Shown here one piece after another: positions 1 through 5,261 of a DNA stretch of 10,166 bases. The position numbers and the translations under genes were made by a program. The number at the start of each line of letters is the position of its first letter. Positions within the stretch are counted from its first letter, which is position 1. Below the pieces are notes generated by a model. The model worked only from the letters and a program-made list of their open reading frames with translations, searched no databases and was not told where the DNA came from. The DNA comes from an uncultured Candidatus Competibacteraceae bacterium (GTDB lineage: Bacteria; Pseudomonadota; Gammaproteobacteria; Competibacterales; Competibacteraceae), in assembly GCA_937960715.1 (NCBI GenBank), contig CALGOO010000334.1:1-10166 (forward strand). The letters are read 5' to 3'.

Positions 1-833
1 TTGGTCGCCTCGTTCTGGCGGGCCGCGCCCAGCGACAGGCTGATTTGCAGGGCGAGCGCCAGCGTTTCCCGGATGACGTCCACCGCTTCGTTGACGCGCA
101 GCGCGTGATCGTAAACATCGCGAAAATAGGGTCGGATGTCGTCGGGAACGTGGTCGGTGAACACGTCGGTCAGCAGATAATTGCAAACCTCGGCCAACGG
201 CGCGGTAATGCGGCGCAATTCCACCAGCTCGCGCTTGAGCTGATACAGCCGACCCAGGTCGCCCTGGTTGAAATCACCCTTGAAGAATCGTTCCTCCAGT
301 TCTTCCACCGCGTCTTCCAGACTGTGGAGAATCGGAAAATAGTTGTCCACCACGAAATCGAGGATGGCGTACAGTACGAACCCCGGCCCCTTGCGCAGCA
401 GGCGCGGGTTGCTCTCGCAGCGGGCGCGCACCGCCGCGTAGGGCGGCGAGGCGCCATGCCGCACCGTTACCAGATAGCGCGGCCCGACGAACAGATGGGT
501 TTCGCCGAAAATGACCTTGCCGTCGCGCGACCGCGCCGTGCGCAGCGCCACGAACAGACAATCGCCGTACAGCTCCACCTTGGGCCGCTGATGGGCGTGA
601 TGGGCATCCTCGGCGGCCAGTTCGTGCAAGTCGAACAATTCCCGCACCCGCGCCATCAGATCCTCGTCCGGCTCGCGCAGACCCAGCCAGACGAAGGCGT
701 CCGGCCGGTCGCGCAGCGTTGGCGCATCTTCCAGCGTCATCGGAGGCAGCTTGCGGCCGTCGGCGTAACCCGTGCAATTGACGATCATGCTCGACTCGCG
801 ACCAGTGCGGTCCTGGGAAACGGGCGGGGTCAT
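1..833 (-). CDS. corA: CorA-family magnesium transporter, C-terminus cut by window edge
   Basis: This is the cytoplasmic part of a CorA-type Mg2+/Co2+ channel of the inner membrane. 277 codons are visible and the reading frame runs off the left edge. The helical domain shows VLYAILDFVVDNYFPIL followed by EDAVEELEERFF, both typical of CorA. The visible part ends in ISLSLGAARQNEAT, just where CorA proteins enter their long stalk helix. The two membrane helices and the GMN selectivity motif should lie beyond base 1 and cannot be checked. I chose the ATG at 831-833 because GGAA lies about 9 bases upstream. An internal ATG at 786-788 begins MIVNCTGYADGRK, which looks like a usual CorA N-terminus, and could be the true start, but its ribosome site is weak. 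The gene starts 20 bases after the stop of the upstream metallohydrolase gene, which suggests cotranscription. The family is clear; the transported ion is inferred from the family. Confidence 0.88.
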   Translation of the reverse strand, partial: MTPPVSQDRTGRESSMIVNCTGYADGRKLPPMTLEDAPTLRDRPDAFVWLGLREPDEDLMARVRELFDLHELAAEDAHHAHQRPKVELYGDCLFVALRTARSRDGKVIFGETHLFVGPRYLVTVRHGASPPYAAVRARCESNPRLLRKGPGFVLYAILDFVVDNYFPILHSLEDAVEELEERFFKGDFNQGDLGRLYQLKRELVELRRITAPLAEVCNYLLTDVFTDHVPDDIRPYFRDVYDHALRVNEAVDVIRETLALALQISLSLGAARQNEAT

Positions 834-853
834 TCGCGGCGGTTCCGGGCGAC

Positions 854-1558
854 TCAATGCCGATGGCGGTGCGGGCGCGGCTCGGGCCGGTACGGCTCCT
901 CCCGATCGTGTAAGTGCATCCGATATTCGACGAAGCCGGGACAGTCGTCGAAATGCAGGAATGGGTTGCCAGCGAGTTGTTCGACCATGGTCGAGGTGGG
1001 GGTGACGCCGTAGTTGTGGCCGGGGCGGATGATCGTGCCGCCCGGCAGTCGCTCGCCCAGCCGGCGCAGGCTGTGGTACATCTGCTCCGGATCGCCGCCG
1101 CGCAGGTCGCAGCGCCCGCAACCAAACACGAACAAGGTGTCGCCGGTGAGCACCTGATCGCCCACCCGGTAGCAGGCCGAGCCTGGCGTGTGGCCGGGGG
1201 TGTGCAGCACTTCGATTTCGGTCTCGCCCAGACGGATGCGGTCGCCGCCGTCGTGTAGGGTCGGCAGGTCGGGATAACGATCCCAGAACGCGGCCTCGGC
1301 TCGTAGCAGGCGCAACCGCGCGTCGCTGGCGTTCAGCAACGCCTCGACCCCGTTGATGTGGTCGAAATGGCTGTGGGTGAGCAGGATGTCGGTGATGCGC
1401 AATCCCTGCCGTTCGACCAGCGCCAGGATGGCGGGCACGTCCCAGGCCGGGTCCACCACCGCCGCGCGGTCGGTGGCGCGATCGTGGATGACATAAACGA
1501 AGTTGGCCATGCGCCCCAGTTCCAGGGCGTGAATCGTGTGAGGGGCGGCTTCGATCAT
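854..1558 (-). CDS. Metallo-beta-lactamase-fold hydrolase, glyoxalase II / ETHE1-like
   Basis: This 234-residue protein is a stand-alone MBL-fold enzyme, probably cytoplasmic and acting on a glutathione thioester or persulfide. The metal ligands are all visible: HSHFDH (H62, H64, D66, H67), H123 in HTPGHTPGS, D140 in LTGDTLF and H181 in RPGHNYG. The stretch GCGRCDLRGGDPEQMYHSL resembles the GCGRTD...LYHS region of ETHE1 persulfide dioxygenases, where the arginine binds substrate; here a cysteine (C150) replaces the usual threonine. Glyoxalase II or another MBL hydrolase remains possible. The frame stays open upstream to 1696, but the ATG at 1556-1558 has GGGAG about 9 bases ahead of it, and the upstream extension does not look like this family. 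The C-terminus ends in an odd His/Arg-rich tail (RPHRHRH). It is followed after 20 bases by corA on the same strand. Confidence 0.85.
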   Translation of the reverse strand: MIEAAPHTIHALELGRMANFVYVIHDRATDRAAVVDPAWDVPAILALVERQGLRITDILLTHSHFDHINGVEALLNASDARLRLLRAEAAFWDRYPDLPTLHDGGDRIRLGETEIEVLHTPGHTPGSACYRVGDQVLTGDTLFVFGCGRCDLRGGDPEQMYHSLRRLGERLPGGTIIRPGHNYGVTPTSTMVEQLAGNPFLHFDDCPGFVEYRMHLHDREEPYRPEPRPHRHRH

Positions 1559-1710
1559 CGCGCATTCTCCCGGTCGTGACGGCGTGGCGGGGGCAACAAG
1601 GCACGCGACCCACGCTCGTTCGGAACATCGCGGACGTTGTTGACTCTGAAGGGGGACATCATACTGGATGAATCCGTTCCACGCGCCGCCGTTCATTTCG
1701 AGGGATTGCC
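1559..1710. promoter_or_regulatory. Divergent intergenic promoter region
   Basis: These 152 bases separate the metallohydrolase gene (minus) from the Mth938-family gene (plus) and must carry both promoters. On the plus strand the best pair I see is TTGTTG (1637-1642) and CATACT (1660-1665) with a 17-base spacer; an overlapping TTGACT (1640-1645) is closer to consensus but would leave only 14 bases. On the minus strand TATGAT lies at 1658-1663, overlapping the plus -10, but has no good -35 partner. The assignments are tentative. Confidence 0.3.
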
Positions 1711-2085
1711 ATGCGTTTCAGCCTTGAGAGCGACCTGAACCGTTACTCCATCACCGGCTATGGCCCGGACTGGGTTCGGGTCAACCAGCAGGAATTTCGT
1801 CGCAGCGTGATCGTCACGCCCGAACGGTTGGTGAGCGACTGGGCGCCGCGGACCTTCGGCGATCTGGCGGAACCGCATTTTGAGGCGATCGCGGAATTGG
1901 AGCTGGAAATCGTGCTGCTGGGCACCGGCCGCCGCCAGCGGTTTCCCCACCCATCCCTGACTCGGTCCTTGCTGGAGCGGGGTGTGGGGGTGGAAATCAT
2001 GGATACGGCCGCCGCCTGCCGCACCTACAATATCGTCATGCTGGAAGGCCGTCGAGTCGCGGCGGCGTTGTTGCTGGCGGACTAA
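1711..2085 (+). CDS. Mth938-like domain protein (DUF498 family)
   Basis: A 124-residue single-domain protein of the Mth938/DUF498 family, which also includes the mitochondrial complex I assembly factor NDUFAF3. The bacterial members have no settled biochemical function. Family features are the N-terminal ITGYGPDWVRVN strand-turn segment, the central IVLLGTGRRQRFP loop, and the C-terminal MDTAAACRTYNIVMLEGRRV segment, where a short helix is followed by the last strand. The length matches the family. No signal peptide or membrane segment is visible, so it should be cytoplasmic. The start is well supported by AGGGA about 6 bases before the ATG. It is divergent from the metallohydrolase gene and convergent with rpoS, ending 53 bases from the rpoS stop codon, so it is probably transcribed alone. 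The family is confident; the role is unknown. Confidence 0.85.
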   Translation: MRFSLESDLNRYSITGYGPDWVRVNQQEFRRSVIVTPERLVSDWAPRTFGDLAEPHFEAIAELELEIVLLGTGRRQRFPHPSLTRSLLERGVGVEIMDTAAACRTYNIVMLEGRRVAAALLLAD

Positions 2086-2089
2086 CGCC

Positions 2090-2134
2090 CCACCTCCAAC
2101 CTCTCCCTCGGCGGGGGAGGGAGAGCTGGAGTGG
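2090..2134. terminator. Hairpin between convergent genes, probable bidirectional terminator
   Basis: The whole gap between the stop codons of the Mth938-family gene and rpoS is one imperfect palindrome. A perfect 9-bp core, CTCTCCCTC (2101-2109) with GAGAGGGAG read on the other strand (2117-2125), closes a 7-base loop. It extends outward through CTCCA/TGGAG and CCAC/GTGG with a few unpaired bases. No T-run follows on either side, so simple intrinsic termination is not proven. The position and strength of the stem still suggest it ends or protects both transcripts. It could also be one copy of a dispersed intergenic repeat. Confidence 0.5.
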
Positions 2135-2138
2135 ATCG

Positions 2139-3149
2139 CTACAGGAAATCCCGGGAAAAGCCTTCGTTTTCCAGAATCTTGCGCAGCCGGCGCAGGGCGT
2201 CGATCTGAATCTGGCGCACCCGCTCGCGGGTCACGCCGATCTCGTTGCCCACCTGTTCCAGCGTGGCCTTGTCCTGGCCGCCCAGGCCAAACCGCCGCTC
2301 CACCACGATGCGCTGCTTGTCGTGCAGTTGGCCAAGCCACAGCTCCAGTTTTTCGTTCAGGTCGGCATCCTGCAACCATTGCGACGGGTCGGGGTTGTCG
2401 TCGGGAATGGCGTCGAGGAGCGACCGATCCTCGTCCTTGCCGATCGGCGTATCCACCGAGGCCACCCGCTCGTTGAGTTGCAGCATCCGCTTCACCTCGG
2501 CCACCGACTTGCCCATCGCCTGGGCGATGTCCTCGGCGGTGGGCTCGTGGTCCAGCGTCTGCGCCAGTTGCCGGGCGGTTCGCAGATACCCGTTGATTTC
2601 CTTGATGATATGGATCGGCAACCGGATGATGCGGGTCTGATTCATCAGCGCCCGCTCGATGGTCTGGCGAATCCACCAGGTCGCGTAGGTCGAAAACCGG
2701 AAGCCGCGCTCCGGGTCGAATTTCTCGACCGCATGAATCAACCCCAGATTGCCTTCCTCGATCAGATCAAGCAGGTTCAGGCCCCGATTCATGTAGCGGC
2801 GGGCGATCTTCACCACCAGACGAAGATTACTCTCGATCATGCGGTTGCGAGCGTCGGCGTCGCCCTGCAGAGTCCGCCGCGCGTAGTAGACCTCTTCCCG
2901 GGCGCTCAGCAGCGGAGAAAAGCCAATCTCGCTCAGGTACATGCGGGTGGCGTCCAATTCCTCCAGGGTGAATTCCCGGCCGGTCGCCAGCGGCGCCGAC
3001 CACGGGGGTTCTCCTGGCTCCAGGATTTCCTCCGCGACCGCTTCGTCTTCGGCATCCTCTTGCTTGTCGTCATCCAGCAGAGGGTCGTCCATGCGCAATT
3101 CGTCTTCACATACCACCATCTCCAGACAGACGGCAATCCGTCGGGACAT
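2139..3149 (-). CDS. rpoS: RNA polymerase sigma factor RpoS (sigma38)
   Basis: This 336-residue protein is the stationary-phase and general-stress sigma factor. Region 1.2 starts near residue 66 (DATRMYLSEIGFSPLLSARE). Region 2 (about 104-174) carries RMIESNLRLVVKIARRY, LLDLIEEGNLGLIHAVEKFD and RGFRFSTYATWWIRQTIERA. Region 3 follows with LPIHIIKEINGYLRTARQL. Region 4.2 ends the protein with the helix-turn-helix TLEQVGNEIGVTRERVRQIQ. The match to E. coli RpoS runs without a gap through region 2. It includes the lysine-glutamate pair (K183-E184) that corresponds to K173-E174, the RssB recognition site, so regulated proteolysis is possible. The first 65 residues are acidic and diverge from E. 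coli. The start is set by AGGAGGT 5-6 bases before the ATG at 3147-3149; the in-frame extension to 3206 lacks support. The gene lies downstream of surE with neither pcm nor nlpD between. Confidence 0.96.
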   Translation of the reverse strand: MSRRIAVCLEMVVCEDELRMDDPLLDDDKQEDAEDEAVAEEILEPGEPPWSAPLATGREFTLEELDATRMYLSEIGFSPLLSAREEVYYARRTLQGDADARNRMIESNLRLVVKIARRYMNRGLNLLDLIEEGNLGLIHAVEKFDPERGFRFSTYATWWIRQTIERALMNQTRIIRLPIHIIKEINGYLRTARQLAQTLDHEPTAEDIAQAMGKSVAEVKRMLQLNERVASVDTPIGKDEDRSLLDAIPDDNPDPSQWLQDADLNEKLELWLGQLHDKQRIVVERRFGLGGQDKATLEQVGNEIGVTRERVRQIQIDALRRLRKILENEGFSRDFL

Positions 3150-3262
3150 TGATGACCTCCTCATGGGCTTCGCTTGGTAGGTTCTCTGGGTCGACGCTTG
3201 GGCCAATGTCGGCCGCGTCTTTTATTTTTGGGTCGGAAAGCGGCGCTCGTGTCGGGGGGACT

Positions 3263-3277
3263 GGCGGAAGCTCCGCC
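3263..3277. repeat. Small perfect inverted repeat in the rpoS leader
   Basis: GGCGGA and TCCGCC pair perfectly around a 3-base loop, within the predicted transcribed leader of rpoS. In RNA this would be a short stable stem about 115-130 bases before the start codon. It may be structural or incidental. Confidence 0.3.
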
Positions 3278-3345
3278 CCTCGCTGGCGCCGACGCTGGAA
3301 CCGCGGAATCGCCTGCTCCTTGGCGCGTATTCCAAGCGTTTGATG

Positions 3346-3375
3346 ATGATAAACTTTTTTCATACCCTTCGTCTA
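3346..3375 (-). promoter_or_regulatory. Candidate sigma70 promoter for rpoS
   Basis: On the minus strand a -35 of TAGACG (3370-3375) and a -10 of TATCAT (3346-3351, five of six matches to consensus) are separated by 18 bases. This sits in the 263-base gap between surE and rpoS. It would give an rpoS leader of roughly 190 bases, long enough for leader-level control. In many relatives the main rpoS promoter lies inside nlpD, which is absent here, so a promoter in this gap is expected. This is a match by eye only. Confidence 0.4.
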
Positions 3376-3383
3376 CTGACGAA
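3368..3383. repeat. Small inverted repeat upstream of rpoS
   Basis: TTCGTC and GACGAA form a perfect 6-bp stem around a 4-base loop. It covers the candidate -35 of the rpoS promoter and lies 30-45 bases after the surE stop. It could be a dyad operator or a weak post-surE hairpin; no T-run follows it on the surE strand. Confidence 0.3.
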
Positions 3384-3412
3384 ATGCCTATTCGGTACAA
3401 CAAAAAACCATC

Positions 3413-4177
3413 CTAGCCGGACTGCCAAGGCCGCCCGGCGCTCAGCCATTCCGTCAGGGAACCGAGCGCGCCATGGCGCGTCAAGTCCACCTGCAGCGGC
3501 GTGATCGACACTTGACCCGCTTGCACGGCCTGAAAGTCGGTGCCAGGGCCGGCGTCCTGCTCGGGGCCGGGCGGCCCCACCCAGTAAATCGGTCGGCCGC
3601 GCGGATCGATGCTTTTGATGACGGGTTCGGATTTATGGCGATGGCCGAGGCGCGTGGCTCGAAACCCGGCGAGCCGTTCCCAGGGCAGATCGGGGACATT
3701 GACGTTGAGGATGGTGTCCGGCGGCAGCGGCCGTTCGCGCAGTCGCCGCACCAGCCAGACGGCGACGCGGGCCGCGGTGTCGAAATGCGCTGGGCGGAGC
3801 GCGGCCTGGGACACCGCGATGGCGGGAAAACCCAGAAAGCGGCCTTCCATCGCCGCCGCCACCGTGCCGGAATACAGTACGTCGTCGCCCAGATTGGCGC
3901 CGTTGTTGATACCCGACACCACCATGTCCGGTTCTTGCTCCAGCAAACCGGTGATGGCGAGGTGAACGCAGTCGGTGGGGGTGCCCTCGACACTGTGGAA
4001 ACCGTTGTCGTGCTGGGTGACGTACAGCGGGTTCTTGAGGCTGAGCGAGTTGCTGGCGCCGCTGCGGTCGCGGTCGGGAGCCACCACCGTGATCTCCGCC
4101 AATTCGCTCAGGGCGGCAACCAGCCGCAGCAGGCCAGGCGCCTGATAACCGTCGTCGTTGCTGACCAGAATGCGCAT
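3413..4177 (-). CDS. surE: 5'/3'-nucleotidase SurE
   Basis: SurE removes phosphate from nucleoside 5'- and 3'-monophosphates and short polyphosphates in the cytoplasm, and is linked to stationary-phase survival. The 254 residues equal the usual family length. The family signatures appear in order: MRILVSNDDGYQAPG with the metal-binding aspartates D8 and D9, VVAPDRDRSGASNSLSL with the metal-binding S39, VEGTPTDCVHLA, and VVSGINNGANLGDDVLYSGT with the metal-binding asparagine near residue 92. NVNVPD lies in the second half. The ATG at 4175-4177 places D8/D9 exactly where SurE has them, and a GGAGG lies about 11 bases upstream. The frame is open for 44 more codons upstream, but these do not belong to SurE. 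It lies ahead of rpoS on the same strand and diverges from the Smr-domain gene. Confidence 0.96.
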   Translation of the reverse strand: MRILVSNDDGYQAPGLLRLVAALSELAEITVVAPDRDRSGASNSLSLKNPLYVTQHDNGFHSVEGTPTDCVHLAITGLLEQEPDMVVSGINNGANLGDDVLYSGTVAAAMEGRFLGFPAIAVSQAALRPAHFDTAARVAVWLVRRLRERPLPPDTILNVNVPDLPWERLAGFRATRLGHRHKSEPVIKSIDPRGRPIYWVGPPGPEQDAGPGTDFQAVQAGQVSITPLQVDLTRHGALGSLTEWLSAGRPWQSG

Positions 4178-4301
4178 GATTTGGATTTCCTCCCGCGCGG
4201 CCGATAGGGCGGTATCCGTAGGGTATCCGGCGGCGCTGACATTAAAATGACCGTCGTTCGCCGTCCTGGTCGAACTTCCCCGTGTTCCCGCCGAGGCGCC
4301 C
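4178..4301. promoter_or_regulatory. Divergent surE / smr promoter region with GGTATCCG direct repeat
   Basis: The 124 bases between the two divergent starts contain GGTATCCG twice, at 4211-4218 and 4222-4229. The period is 11 bases, about one helical turn, so both copies face the same side of the DNA. The repeat is nearer surE and might be an operator. I could not assign convincing -35 and -10 elements to either gene. Confidence 0.3.
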
Positions 4302-4847
4302 ATGATCAAGCCGTTCCTCCTTGACCCACAAGACCGGATTCTGTTTCGGCGAGCCGTCGGTCCGGTCGAGCCGCTGCGTTGCGACCGGATCGAGCCAGTT
4401 CGTCTGCATCCCGCGCCGATTCCCCGCTTTACCGAGGCCGACGAGCGGCAGGCGCTGGCCGATGCGATGTCGAACTGTTTCGAGCCGGCGGAGCTGGATA
4501 CCGGCGAGGAATTGTACTACCGCCAGGAGGGGGTGCGGCAGACGGTGCTGCGCAAGCTGCGGCGCGGTCAGTTTCAGGTTGGCGCGGCGCTCGATCTCCA
4601 CGGGATGACGGTGACGACGGCCCAGGAGGCACTGGGGGCGTTTCTGCGTCGCGCCCGCCGCGACAGCCTGGGCTGCGTGCGCATCATCCACGGCAAGGGC
4701 AACGGCTCCCGCCATCGGGGGCCGGTGTTGAAACAGAAGCTCAACCACTGGCTGCGCCAGCGCGACGAAGTGCTGGCGTTCTGTTCGGCCCGACCGGTGG
4801 ACGGCGGAACCGGGGCGATTTACGTATTGTTGCGGCGACGGGCCTAG
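4302..4847 (+). CDS. smrB: Smr-domain endonuclease, SmrB-like
   Basis: In E. coli, SmrB is a ribosome-associated endonuclease that cuts mRNA between collided ribosomes, starting ribosome rescue. This 181-residue protein shares that layout. An N-terminal segment with DRILFRRAVGPVEPLRCDRI corresponds to the ribosome-binding extension. A linker ends in LRKLRRGQF. The Smr domain (about 95-180) carries LDLHGMT (DLHG at 98-101), IIHGKGNGS (HGKG at 130-133) and a final ARPVDGGTGAIYVLLRR. The DLHG and HGKG motifs are the catalytic and RNA-binding hallmarks of the domain. The start has GAGG about 6 bases upstream. It diverges from surE and is followed by a long non-coding gap, so it is probably monocistronic. 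The family is sure; assignment to SmrB rather than another small Smr protein rests on the N-terminal likeness. Confidence 0.88.
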   Translation: MIKPFLLDPQDRILFRRAVGPVEPLRCDRIEPVRLHPAPIPRFTEADERQALADAMSNCFEPAELDTGEELYYRQEGVRQTVLRKLRRGQFQVGAALDLHGMTVTTAQEALGAFLRRARRDSLGCVRIIHGKGNGSRHRGPVLKQKLNHWLRQRDEVLAFCSARPVDGGTGAIYVLLRRRA

Positions 4848-5078
4848 CGCGCCGGGATGGGGCGCGGGGGCGATATGGGGCTTCGACCTCCAAACTGTCG
4901 GTCACCCGCCCCACGATCGCGCGGCGCGCTTCATGGTTCCCCATCTCCTTCGTGGGGAAGGCTTGCTATGCTTCAGGTGATTCGTTTCGCCCGGTCACCC
5001 CCGGAAACAGCGACCGGGCGTTGTCGTCGATAGGCGTCGACCCCGCGGCGACGACGCGAAATTGGCTGGATCGTCTCT
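4848..5078. other. Non-coding stretch with three hairpins after smrB
   Basis: I find no credible gene here on either strand. It holds three inverted repeats: TTCCCCA/TGGGGAA (4937-4943 and 4953-4959, 9-base loop); CGCCCGGTC/GACCGGGCG (4988-4996 and 5012-5020, 9-bp perfect stem, 15-base loop); and GTCGTCG/CGACGAC (5023-5029 and 5049-5055, 19-base loop). None has a T-run behind it. The middle one is strong enough to act as a transcript end or RNA-stabilising stem for smrB, but a small RNA cannot be excluded. Confidence 0.45.
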
Positions 5079-5106
5079 TTGTTGTTGAGGGTGTTTCTCG
5101 TATTAT
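5079..5106 (+). promoter_or_regulatory. Candidate sigma70 promoter for the receiver / coiled-coil genes
   Basis: TTGTTG (5079-5084) and TATTAT (5101-5106, five of six matches to the -10 consensus) are 16 bases apart, in a locally AT-rich patch of otherwise GC-rich DNA. Transcription would begin near 5113 and give a leader of about 150 bases before the receiver gene at 5262. No better promoter is seen closer to the gene. Confidence 0.45.
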
Positions 5107-5123
5107 CATTGTCGCCCTATCAC

Positions 5124-5154
5124 GGGTTATCGCGCCATGGTGATGGGTTATCGC
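5124..5154. repeat. Direct repeat GGGTTATCGC x2, 21-bp period
   Basis: The 10-base word GGGTTATCGC occurs at 5124-5133 and again at 5145-5154. The 21-base period is two helical turns, so the copies lie on the same face of the DNA. They fall just downstream of the candidate promoter start, a usual place for repressor sites. Function is inferred from spacing and position only. Confidence 0.45.
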
Positions 5155-5261
5155 CACCGCAAGGTCGTTGCGTTCGCGGTCCTCGTGACGGACACTGACC
5201 AAAATCATCGTGCTTCCAACGTGGAAATCCTGCTAATTCATATGGAAAGCCAGGGGGGTTT

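Noticed and set aside
45..1013. Long plus-strand open frame opposite corA and the metallohydrolase gene
   Set aside because: It is antisense to two genes with clear family motifs and encodes no recognisable domain; GC-rich DNA readily gives such mirror frames.
1559..1696. N-terminal extension of the metallohydrolase frame up to 1696
   Set aside because: The extra 46 residues do not resemble the family and lack a good ribosome site, while the ATG at 1558 has GGGAG ahead of it.
1693..2676. 327-codon minus-strand frame across the Mth938 gene and the 3' part of rpoS
   Set aside because: It overlaps two well-identified genes in other frames, crosses the palindromic gap and has low-complexity Arg/Ala/Gly-rich composition.
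3161..3403. Short minus-strand frames in the surE-rpoS gap, considered as an nlpD remnant
   Set aside because: No LysM or peptidase M23 motif is visible. One frame needs a TTG start without a ribosome site, and another (3106-3363) runs into rpoS out of frame.
4379..5143. 254-codon plus-strand frame through smrB into the non-coding gap
   Set aside because: Its first half is an out-of-frame shadow of smrB, and its second half runs through hairpins and the candidate promoter without any domain.
4966..5208. 80-codon minus-strand frame in the non-coding gap
   Set aside because: No recognisable domain and no convincing ribosome site; it spans the inverted and direct repeats, which explain the stretch better.
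5214..5226. Small palindrome TTCCA-ACG-TGGAA ahead of the receiver gene, considered as an operator
   Set aside because: Arms of only 5 bp are expected by chance, and no matching site is seen nearby.
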